Shown piece after piece: positions 1-9,673 of a stretch of 64,000 bases of DNA (positions are counted from its first letter, which is position 1; each line of letters starts with the position of its first letter). Source of the stretch: Carnegiea gigantea. Lineage: Eukaryota; Streptophyta; Magnoliopsida; Caryophyllales; Cactaceae. The stretch lies in the NCBI GenBank assembly GCA_029747015.1, contig JAKOGI010000356.1, forward strand, positions 162,001-226,000, written 5' to 3'. A model generated the notes under the pieces. The model searched no databases, had not been told where the DNA came from, and worked only from the letters and a program-made list of their open reading frames with translations. The translations under genes and the position numbers were made by a program.

Positions 1-194
1 GTCTCATGTATGTTATCTTATTTGTTCTTGCAACTTAGCCACTATTCATATGCTTGATGCGTCCATGTTAGTGTATGTTATATAGGTGGGGGGAAAAAAA
101 GTATAAAGCAGTTCTTATTTTGGTATGTCATAATGTTTTATGCGAAAGAATTACATTTAGTTTCAATTCGCTCGCGATTGTAAGAACCACGCCT

Positions 195-260
195 CCTAGT
201 CCCTCATGAATGGCTTTGCTCATTACTAGGTGAACTTAACTAAAATTTTGTTAATAGAGA
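195..260 (+). repeat. Copy of the segment that flanks the 2175-3951 element (empty-site copy)
   Basis: This stretch reads TAGTCCCTCATGAATGGC and on through GGTGAACTTAAC. The same text occurs at 2163-2174 joined to 3952-4000, where the hAT-type element lies between the two halves. It therefore looks like an uninterrupted paralogue of that insertion site. I could not tell whether it is part of an LTR or an internal copia fragment. From 261 to 1094 I see only weak copia-like or unassigned sequence and no supportable gene. Confidence 0.5.
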
Positions 261-1094
261 GTGGAGACATAATTGTAATTTTACATTTGTACATTGTCAT
301 ATAAATATACATCCGGACTTCTAGGGTCGGTGAGCTTTTCCTTTCTCTAAATCTTTGTTGTCTTAAATTGTTACCACAAGTGCACGGCTTAGCTGGTAGC
401 TTGAAGCCGTCAAGTACGGTCGTGTCCACGGGGAACTTGCTTCCAATCACCAAATTCAACTTAAAACACTCAATTAAGGCTCTTCTTCACAATTTAATTT
501 TCCTCCCCTGCCACCATCCACTCAGCCGTCTCTCATCGCCTCATCTCTCGGTCTCGCTTAGCCTCAGGTGCAGCCTCAGTCCCCTCACTGTGGTCACAAC
601 ATAGGATGCCTTGCCATACTCCAGCTACCTCGACCCACTATACCACGCCCTTTCCACTTCGCGATACCCTGGTGCTAGGTGCTTCCATGGGTCCTGGTCA
701 CCATCTTCATTGCTATCGGGCCACGGCAGTAGCCTTCCACCCCTTCCTTCATCAGTGTGGACCATGAATATCACTACTTATGTTACCACGGCTCTTGCTT
801 GAGTACTTGTCCTGGGAAATGCAACTTACATCATGTGTCATCATGCATCAACTCTAAGGCATGCTTCGTGGAACTATCTTGCAACCGCCCTCTACAACTT
901 TGGTAGTTCTAGGTCTTCATCAGCCAAATCTGGTTTACTCTTATTGGCTTCGGGTCGATCAACTCATTCAGGCATGATCTTTGCTATTATATCCAAAGAT
1001 ACATTATGTGAGGTATATAATATATCTCATGCTTTACCCACCTTGCCTCTCGCTTTAATACTACTAGCTCGGCTAGAGCACTGGATCTCAAGGT

Positions 1095-2174
1095 ATGCTC
1101 ACTAACGTATCTAAGGGCTCTGATCGGTCTATGGAGGATTACTTATGTCATATTAAAACCCTTGTTGATTCTCTTATTGCTATTCAGAGTCCTATTTCTG
1201 ATCTTGAGTTGATTCAGTTTACTATGTCTAGATTGCCACCTGATTATCATAATTTTGTTACTACTTATTCTATGATGTCTGGTTGTCACATCGTTGATGA
1301 TTTACTGTCCAAACTAACTTTCTCTGAGCAGCAGATGAAATTTCAATCCAATAGAGAAACTCAGGTTCATTCGGCCTACTTGATACTCTTAGCATTGGCG
1401 GATCTATGTTGTACGTTAGGGTGTCTATGGACATCCCTAGCCAAAATAAAAAATTCTAATGAGCCATATTTTAAAAGGGATTAAATTGATATATATGAAC
1501 ACTCCGAAAATGGGTGGTTTAATACATGGACACCCCTATTTTATACGTCTAGATCTGCCACTAACTCTTAGTACTAGTAATAACAATCAAGGGAGTGATT
1601 CTCACAATAAAAATAATAATAATTGTAATAATGGTCAAGGGAAGAGTAATGGTGGTCATCAGAACTGGAACAACAAGGGTGGAGGTGGAAACAATAGAGG
1701 AAGGAACCGCACCAACAACCGCGCCACTTGGCAGAATGATTCCACCTCCAGGAGTATGTCTACTGGTATTGTATTGGTAATTCGGACATTTCATCATTAC
1801 GTAATTATTGTGCTTCTGCTTTAGATACTCACAGTTTGTCTGTACGCACTAATCGGTCAGAAAAGATATCAGGATCTCATCCTAATGTATTTGCCAAATC
1901 TATCATGCTCCAGATCATTCCACTGATGCTTTTCCTAGTCGTTATCAACCTTACCAACAACTATTGCTCCTTGCATATGCTACATTCAATTCTGTATATG
2001 CTGGTAAACAAATCTGGCATCAAATTCTATTGATGTCTCTCATATGACTCCTGACAATGGTAAGCTCCTTACTATGTCAAGTTATTTTGGCTCTAGTCTT
2101 GTGAATGGTTGGGATGGCACCTTGTTGCCTATTATGCACGTTGGCGATAGCTGTAGTCTCCTAGTACTCATGAA
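1095..2174 (+). pseudogene. Ty1/copia gag-protease remnant
   Basis: A 129-codon open stretch at 1095-1484 has the retrotransposon Gag (UBN2-type) signature: short helical text around MEDYLCHIKTLVDSL, then LPPDYHNFVTTY. After a MITE interruption (1393-1563) the Asn/Gly/Arg-rich nucleic-acid-binding tail follows at about 1575-1740, with a damaged zinc-knuckle region. At about 2030-2150 comes protease-like text around DVSHMTPDNGKL and LLPIMHVGDSCS. Stops and frame changes separate the parts, so this is a dead copy. Integrase and RT are absent; the copy is cut at 2175 by the hAT-type element. The upstream N-terminal part is not clear. Confidence 0.75.
1393..1563. mobile_element. hAT MITE (GGCGGATC family), 171 bp
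   Basis: The insert is bounded by exact 8-bp duplications ACTCTTAG at 1385-1392 and 1564-1571. Its ends are CATTGGCGGATC and GATCTGCCACTA, an imperfect inverted pair. An 8-bp duplication is the hallmark of hAT transposition. It interrupts the copia gag reading frame. Relatives in this window are at 43085-43271 and 46065-46233. Confidence 0.8.
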
Positions 2175-2711
2175 TAGGGGTGTGCAAACTCGTTAATTAG
2201 AGTTTCGATTAACCGAAAATCAATTAATCAGTTTTTCGATTCAAAAAAATTCCACACCGTAACCGAATTAAAAAAGTCGGTTAACCAATTTTTCGATTCG
2301 GTTGCCCGCTAAACGTTCACGAATAATAAAACCCGTATACTTTCTTAGCTAAATTTTTCATTTTTTTATGTTTAAATTTTTTTTTATGCAAATTAAACTT
2401 TGGTTACCATTTATAAATAATAAAGAAGTGCACATTCTTACCTAATTTTTTTTATTTTTCATGTACATTTTTTTAAAAACAAAATTATTTTCTGTTCGAT
2501 TAATCGGCGGTTAACCGAATTTTCAAAGCAAAATTCTACCATAATTGAATTTTTTTTCAACTATGATAATAGACAAATACAAACTATTGATTCAAAAGTG
2601 ATAAATCTAAACCGTTCAAGTTAGTAACTTGTTACCTACTGAACAGGTTAACTTACTATTTCTCTCTGTTCCCTTCCTCCTTTTCAGGGTCAGTTATTTT
2701 TGTCCATTCCC

Positions 2712-2737
2712 CTCTCTCTCTCTCTCTCTCTCTCTCT
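2712..2737 (+). repeat. (CT)13 microsatellite
   Basis: A pure CT run about 220 bp before the TOM6-like start codon. CT-rich tracts are common in plant core promoters and leaders, so it may belong to the captured gene's own leader. Confidence 0.8.
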
Positions 2738-2958
2738 AGCCAAGTTGAAGCAGAGCTCCTTGGTAATTGGTAACATCACTGTCAATTTAAGTGATGTCAA
2801 TGCCCCCATTCCGACGCCATTGATGTCCAGATTTCTCTGTTTTTCTTTTTCTCACTAAATTTATGATTCTTTCCCCTTTTGTTCTCCTTTTGCTATCCTC
2901 TCCCCTTGAAGCTAATTGCCCAGAATTCAAGATCAGAGAGAAAGAAAGAGAAAGAAAG

Positions 2959-3114
2959 ATGTTTGGGATGTTTAGACAGAAGCCCGGCAAAGAGGAAGCC
3001 ATGAAGGAGCTTCGTGGTAACTTAGCCCTCTTCGAGATGTTCATCACCTGCGTTAGGCTCGCACCTTACCTCCTTCATTACTTCCAGAAAGAAGAACTCC
3101 AGTTGGATCTTTAA
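2959..3114 (+). CDS. TOM6: TOM6-like mitochondrial import receptor subunit
   Basis: The 51-residue product begins MFGMFRQKPGKEEA, has one hydrophobic segment at about residues 22-41 with the motif RLAPYLLHYF, and ends in an acidic tail KEELQLDL. Plant TOM6 proteins are about 54 residues, begin MFxGMF...KPDKxEA, and carry R-x-APYxLxYF near the C terminus, so the match is over the whole length. TOM6 is a small tail-anchored subunit that stabilises the TOM complex of the outer mitochondrial membrane. I chose the internal ATG at 2959 because the longer frame from 2863 adds a leader with no family resemblance. The ORF is uninterrupted and lies within a hAT-type element, so it may be a captured copy rather than the resident locus. 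Whether it is expressed is unknown. Confidence 0.72.
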   Translation: MFGMFRQKPGKEEAMKELRGNLALFEMFITCVRLAPYLLHYFQKEELQLDL

Positions 3115-4029
3115 TATGCTTTGGTCTGGCATCTCTTTTTTAGTTGGTCAATTTGCTTTTGGCTTTTTTCCTTAACAAGCAAACATCTTTTGATACCCAA
3201 TAGGATGCACTGGAAAATTAGTTCTCATTTTTCTCCAAATATGGTGAGCTCATCTCAATGGAGATCATTCCCAGCGTCACTTTGAGAATTTCCATAACTG
3301 GGCAATGACTTCTATGGCTAATTGGGTATGAAATTTAACAGCTTTTTTTTTTTTTTTTTTTTACTTGAAGTGTGGTGTTTTCTGGATTGAGTTCGATTTG
3401 CAACGATGATTCTTCAATTAAATTTGATTTTGTCAATTTTAATTTGACTGGGTTGGGATTTTGGAAGTAAAATTCATCTGTATTTTGGAGAGAGAAAGAA
3501 GTAGCAGCAGACGTAGGGAGAAGACAGAGATGAAGATGAGCTTAACGAGAAAGAAGAACTCCTGTTGATGGCTGATGCCATTTTTTGCATGTTTTCTGGA
3601 TTGTGTTGGAGATGGTGGGTGGTGATGATGATTGATAATGGTGGGGAAAGAGAAAGCACAGGGGTTGAGGAGAGAGAGTCCCTTGAGAAATGGAAGCTCA
3701 CGTGGCCGGTTACAACAAGTTAACTTTAATCAAACCAATGGCCATGATCTCATTATCGAAAATCAACGGCTTGAGAAGAATTCATTATCATAATTGAAAA
3801 AAACATCAACTATGGGAGAACCTTCGATTTTCAAATTGTCTGAATCACAACGACACCGAAAATCGAAATTTTTTTTTCCTTGAAAAATTTGTTCGGTCAA
3901 CCGGTTTTTCGGTTCAGTTTTTGATTTTGGGGTTTTGTTTGCACACCACTACTCATAAATGGCTTCGCTCATTACTGGGTGAACTTAATTAAAATTTTAT
4001 TCTTTGTGTCAAAAGGCAACTGCCAAATC

Positions 4030-4999
4030 AAGGCTTGAGGTTGGACTTGCGGTTTGGAAAGCACGCCTGTGCTCCTGGCCCAGACGACTTTAACTGTTTG
4101 GGCCAGACCAATGCAATAGTAATCTAACCCAGACGAGCACGCCTATGCTTTTTGGGCGAATGGGCGCTCATGCTCACTAGTCCAAATAGCGAACACTGTT
4201 TGGATCAGTGAGCATGGTTGCTTCTCAATCCAATTTGCCCCAATTTTAGCCGATCTCTAGAAATCTAGTTAATTCCCCAAAGCAAAGAAAATATCAACCA
4301 TACAGTTGTAGAGTGATTTTTTTTAGAAAAGAAAGCAACAAAACTAAAATTTCCCTCTTCTAACAAGCCCTCACTCGAATTGACATATGCTTGAATAAAA
4401 GAAGGTTTTAAAAAGTCCCTGGATAGTCCCTAGTCTGCGGATCCTTTAACTCTGTTGGTTCGAACCAAAGACTTAGATCCGGATGCGGAACAATCTTGGG
4501 ATGAGATGCATCCAAATACCGCCCAATCATCATGACGAACACTATCGATCAAACTAAGAAACAAATTAAGTTTGCACTATGAAAAAGAAAGCATGCAACA
4601 TAAAGCAGTGAAATTACAACCTAATGTTAGACAAAAGGAACAACAAAAAGGGAAAAGATAAATACTTAGTTTCATCAATGGATATTTTATAAAATCGAGA
4701 AACGTGTATACACTTTGGAGTTCATTACAAATACTTTATTAAGTGATTCAAGTTGGAGTTTCATGGGTTGAGCAACGGAAGGAATACGAGTTCCAAAAAA
4801 TTGAAACTTTTACTAATGTAACATGATAGAGTTCCAAAGTATGAAATGTGGGCTAGGAATGCTCTAATTGCTAATTTACTAATTTCTCTTTCTCTAATAA
4901 CATATATAATTAGCTACTTTGTCACCCCTTCTATGTTTAATCCACGATAATTTAAGGGACAACTGTAAAAACATCTTCAATGTCTTCCCTTCCACTGCA
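4030..4999. other. No gene seen
   Basis: AT-rich sequence with some GC-richer text at 4030-4210 (repeated GGGCCAGAC / GCACGCCT-type words). I find no coding signal or clear repeat ends. Confidence 0.5.
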
Positions 5000-5007
5000 T
5001 TCTCTCC

Positions 5008-5590
5008 CAGGGATGGGCGTGGGGCGGGTTCAGGGTGACTTGAGTCATACCTACACTCATACCAATTTTCAAAAATCATACTCATACTCATACCTATACC
5101 CATATCGGTCGGATTTTGAATGGTTATATCCATACTCATATCCATCGGGTTTTTTAAGTTTACGAATTTTATTCAGGTATATATAGAGCGTGTAAATTGT
5201 CACCCACATTCAACCCATATTTTCATACACCCTATATTTAATTAGCAATTTTATGTGACACTACTAAAAATATGGCAATAAACTTACGGAAGTTAAAATT
5301 GTTAAAAAAAATTAATTTTGCATTTCTACATAAATAAACACTACACAATTAGAGTTTCATGCCTAACATTTATTTTTGGGCTTTATCGCATTTAGGGGGC
5401 CTTTTACTAGCAAATCGGATATACCATCGAGTACGATCCATACCCATACTCATACTTTTTTTCAAACGCAATATCCATACCCATAGCCATACCTATACCC
5501 ACTTAAAACTCGTTTTCATCACCTATTCAGGCACTAAATGGAATGAATTTTGATCGAATTTTTTGGATTCGGGTAATGCTCCCATCCACG
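5008..5590. mobile_element. hAT-type non-autonomous element, 583 bp
   Basis: Exact 8-bp duplications TTCTCTCC at 5000-5007 and 5591-5598 bound the insert. Ends are CAGGGATGGGCG and, inverted, CGTGGATGGGAG. Internally it is rich in CATACCCATACTCATAC-like words near both ends. No transposase. A related type of element is at 50659-51226. Confidence 0.75.
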
Positions 5591-5708
5591 TTCTCTCCTC
5601 TCGCTCTTGTTTTCCTCACCTGCTCTCTTCCTTCACTTTACTAGCCAATACCGTCAATTCCACCACCATTTGTCTCGTTTAAATAGAATACTTCATATGT
5701 CTTTTTAT

Positions 5709-5837
5709 TTTTTGGTCCGTAGGAACTGCAAAGGGCAATATAATACAATAACAATACAATGGGGGGAGAGGAAAATCGAACCTGAGACCTAATGTACTCA
5801 GTACCTCTGTCTTCACCACTAAGCTAAGACTTCATGA
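5709..5837 (-). mobile_element. tRNA-derived SINE, 129 bp
   Basis: Read on the minus strand, a box A-like TTAGCTTAGTGGT is followed about 35 bp later by a box B-like GGTTCGATTTTCC and a 3' part ending in an A-rich tail. The copy is flanked by a perfect 17-bp direct repeat (TTCATATGTCTTTTTAT at 5692-5708 and 5838-5854), the long target duplication expected of LINE-driven retrotransposition. Not a functional tRNA: no cloverleaf is possible past the box B region. Confidence 0.8.
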
Positions 5838-6682
5838 TTCATATGTCTTTTTATGGCTAGTGTCTATTTTATTTGTCTCAATTTAGTCATTATAGTCAAT
5901 ATAATTGTCCACTTCCATCCTTGATTGAAATTGGATACATGAAAGACAAACTCAATCTCATGTAACAGACAACATATAGCAAGTTCATTAACCACAAACA
6001 AAATAGGGTTAGTTTGGGTAAGAGGTAATATTTTCATACTATTTCTAACCTATTAATATTTGTCAAAAGTTAAAGTGCTTTAGATGTCTTTTCGTTTGAA
6101 CTTGATATCTTTTATAGCTGACGTATGATTTTTAATCAATAAATTTATCATTTATTTTTTTAAAAATAGTCATTAATTGAAAGCTAAAGAACATACTTCA
6201 TAGCCAAAAAAATTTTAAAAAAAACTATCCATAAACTTGTCTCATGATTATTTTATACTGTATCAAACATTAGAAAAATTGATATGAAAGTTCATTTTCT
6301 TAGAAAACATTGTTTTTAATTAATAGCTTGGGAAGAGAAAGGCATTGTTCCATGATCAACGTATGGGAAATAGGGTGGCTCACACGTTTACCAATCTTCA
6401 ACCCTATGACCTCTCTGTTCGGATTTGCTTAGGGAATTGTCCAAATCAAGTCCTTGATTTGATTGTTGAGGACATTTATAATGGATTTGGTGATTAATTG
6501 AATGAAAACCCCATTTCTATGTTGGAAAAAAAGGAAAAAAAAAAAAAAAGACATTGTTAATCGCATGATTGGATTACATTTGATTCTGGATATTTGCGTG
6601 GGGGAGTAATGAGGTAGTGGAACACGAGCTCCTGAGGGCTAGCCTCATTGGGCTATTCTTCCTTTTGATACCCTAGCCCAGT

Positions 6683-6775
6683 TAGGGGTGTAAACCAGCC
6701 GAGCCGAGTTAAGCTCGAGCTTTGTTAGGTTGGCTCAGCTCGGTGAGTAAACGAGCCTGAGCCCGAGTCGGAACG
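6683..6775. mobile_element. hAT-type left-end fragment
   Basis: Starts TAGGGGTGTAAACC and continues with alternating GAGCC / GAGCTCG words, the pattern of the element ends seen at 20698-21132. I could not find a matching right end, so it is probably truncated. From 5855 to 6682 I see no other feature. Confidence 0.4.
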
Positions 6776-6779
6776 TACA

Positions 6780-8720
6780 TAATTTATACTTCTCCTCTAA
6801 TCCCCCGATCTCAGAGCAACATTTTCACTTAAGTTCCTGTCTTGAAACTATATAATGCAAGTTCGTTTCATATTTGAAGTTTACACCAATCCTTCCTCTG
6901 TCTTTTTCTTAGCTATATTTCTAAGCCAATTATTATTTGTATAACTTCTATTTTTCATCAATTATTACTTTTCACTTCTATTTTTCATCCATTGTAAACG
7001 AATATTACAATTTTCTTTGGCTTTCTGTCTACTATTATATGTTTGACATTTAACTTTACACGCATTGTATTTGATTGCATCTTATTTGATTTAATCATGT
7101 ACACAATGTCCATAATACATAAAAAGATTTCATAGTCTTCTATTCTGGTGTATAACTTCTAATTAATCCAAATTATCCTTTCTTCTAAATTAATTTTGTT
7201 CACATACATACAATATCCGTCCAAAATCTATTAAAAACAAAAATTCCTTACTTTCCGTCAAAAATTCTGACAAATTAACTTTCCGTCGAAATAGTTCGTC
7301 AAAATTCATTCGGCTGTAATTTTGCAGCGAAAGAAACTCCCAAACCGTCATAAGTAAAGATCTTGAAACTACCATTTATACAAAAATAAATGTATAGGAA
7401 TCATTTATTGGAAAATTGTCTTAATGTATTTTGTACATTGTCACGATATATCTCATTCAAATTATTCCCATATAAGTTGGCTTTTATTTATATTCCTTAT
7501 ATTTCTTTAATTCCTTTCTACTTTTTGACCAACTTCATGCATGGGACCTTACGTGGTCAAATTGTAGAACACTTTGAGATCTTCAAGTATTTCAATTATC
7601 TAAATTGGTTGATAATTTATTACTATTCTAAACAATGGTGGACTTTGACAGTTGTGTGTGCTTTCTGCGTAAATTGGTTAATGTTCCTTGAATAATAATT
7701 ATTTCATAGCTAACAAAATAAATAATATAGCGACCAATAAGAATATAACAAATGTCAATGCCACAGCAACTTAGTCACTTTTATATATGATGGTAGGAGA
7801 ACATATGTAAAAGATTACTCGGGGGAAAAAAAAAAATAGTTGTGAAATTGTCTAACATCAGTCTTTACATGGAAAATATGACTCATATGTTAGAGCCATG
7901 CATGGACGGATGATAAATGTCGTGAATGGCTTTCATGAGGAATCAAAATGGCTACCAGAATAGAGTTTTATCTCCTATTGGACCAACAGTAGCTCGATTC
8001 TAGTGAAATAGAGAATTCAAGGCCCAAAAAAAAAAGGCTGCTAGACCACCGAGATAACAAGGTCACCTCAACAATGGCACAACACATCAAAGGCACACGA
8101 AATGCATCCACGCTTACAAATACAAATGAACAAATTACAAATACAACTTCAAAATAAAAAGAGAGTAGAGTTAATAGACAGCTTGAGAGTTTGTTAGAAG
8201 TTCTCACGGGTCTTGTATCTCACGTTAGATACGTGCAAGACACTGATACAACACCGAGACACATATCTGACACACTAAAAATTAAAAAAAGTTTAAAAAT
8301 TAAAAAATTGTGTAGGACATGCACATTGGATGCACAAATCAGATTAGACATAAATCAACGATGTTATAAAATTTTCTTTTACTTTATTATTTCTAATAAT
8401 AACAAATCATGCAATCAATATAACTCCAATGTCATTTCTATTTTAAGAACATTAATTATTATGGAAGGATTTGTTTATTCCATTGCGTATTTTCATACTT
8501 AACCACTAATGTAATCTCTACTAATTACTAGTTTTAAATTAAATTGTATTTTACTCTTGTTCCATTTTTTTTTTAAAAAAGGAAAAGAATTCTCTACTAA
8601 TTACTAGTTTTAAATTAAATTGTTTAAAATTGACATATACCAAGGCCCTTTTTTCTTTTTTATTTTGGGTCTGTGTGTGGGTATCGAATATCTGCCTATA
8701 TTCAATGAAAGTTTGCATGC
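6780..8720. other. No gene seen
   Basis: AT-rich. Short open frames at 7390-7695 and 8191-8502 have low-complexity or tract-driven composition and no recognisable motif. A stretch at 7240-7340 has TTTCCGTC / TTCGTCAAAA words that recall CACTA subterminal motifs but no end was found. A near-identical ~40-bp text (TCTCTACTAATTACTAG and on) occurs twice, at about 8514 and 8591. Confidence 0.45.
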
Positions 8721-9199
8721 TTGGGATTCAATATTGTGTTCTGTAATATGCTAGTAAGTGCAAATGATGGGGCTGATAGAGTCAATGGTTGCTTTGACCT
8801 TGATTCTTCGAGTAGCGAAATAATATCTCAATTTATTGGAATTGCACGAAGTCACTCAGTTTATATTGGAAAATTGGATTCGCAAAAGCCAACTAATCCT
8901 TCGGAGTCATCTACAAATGAAGAAGAGATTAATAGCTCTTTGAATATTGTGATTGCTCCTAACAAGTTGGACATGCAAGCCAATATGGATCATTCTAGAA
9001 GCCAAAGAAAGAAGATGATCAATGCTTATAAAGAGTCGTGCAACGCATTGCAAGATTCGCCGAGTCAAACTGAAATTGCTAAAGAGGCTATTCAACTTGG
9101 TAAGAAAATTGGAGTGACTACATAGGTGATGAATCACCTGTCAATAGAAGGATCACTATGAGTTTGAGAAAGGATATGGAGAAAAGAAAGCAAGCTTAG
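8721..9199 (+). pseudogene. Probable LINE linker/ORF1-end remnant
   Basis: A 134-codon frame ends at a stop at 9123-9125, but the next frame continues the same sense (IGDESPVNRRITMSLRKD then a stop near 9199). The text EIAKEAIQLGKKIGV followed by a basic KDMEKRKQA tail resembles the linker that precedes the endonuclease of plant L1-like LINEs, where words like 'LGKKLGL' recur. The match is from memory of the family pattern only. A one-base frame change near 9115 would explain the split. No endonuclease follows. Confidence 0.35.
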
Positions 9200-9299
9200 A
9201 GTCTGCGCCGACTAAGAGCATCTTTTAGCATAAGCTGTCTTTTTACTCTCATTTCTGCATTTCGAGATTTGCCCAACTAATGATCGAAAAAATGCTAGT

Positions 9300-9673
9300 A
9301 ACTGTAAAGAAACTCAATATAAAGCCAAGGATCCGAAACAACAATAAAGCAGGGGTTTTGTTCTCTATCATCTACACTAGTTAACACAAAACACAGTATT
9401 GACTCTCATGTGTGTATTTTCACCCCTGGACTAGATCCTGTACCCTGCATCACAAGTAAATACAACCACAGAAAACTCCTAATTCTATGATAAAACAATG
9501 GTGAAAACTTCCCAACAGAGGAGATTTGCATGAAGGCTACCTCAGTTAGCATACCTGCTGTCTAAAGATGTGGTGTTTGCCCTTTGTACTCCGCCATTAT
9601 TGCTCGTCGAAATCAATTAACAAACCAGTATGGAGCTTGTGACTTTGTATTTGTTGTATTCTGGTCTGAATGA
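9300..9673 (-). other. 3' flank / probable 3' UTR of the GRAS gene
   Basis: Non-coding sequence directly after the GRAS stop codon on the minus strand. I could not identify a canonical AATAAA signal, so the transcript end is not placed. Confidence 0.4.

Larger units (their letters stand above)
2175..3951. mobile_element. hAT-type element carrying a TOM6-like gene
   Basis: The element starts TAGGGGTGTGCAAAC and ends GTTTGCACACCACTA, giving a 15-bp inverted repeat with one mismatch. Flanking 8-bp duplications are CTCATGAA (2167-2174) and CTCATAAA (3952-3959), 7 of 8 matching. The subterminal 300-500 bp at both ends are rich in GGTTAACCG / CGATT-type motifs, as in many plant non-autonomous hAT elements. 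The middle (about 2690-3700) differs in composition and holds an intact 51-codon ORF and CT-rich leader. No transposase is visible. The segment at 195-260 is a near-perfect uninterrupted copy of the flanks. Confidence 0.75.

Noticed and set aside
195..4000. Left and right LTRs of one copia element, using the segment at 195-260 and 2163-4000
   Set aside because: Only about 65 bp are shared, no PBS follows the left copy and no polypurine tract precedes the right one, so I list it only as a repeat.
8191..8502. 103-codon frame
   Set aside because: AT-rich, Asn/Lys/Ile-heavy, no conserved motif; likely chance.
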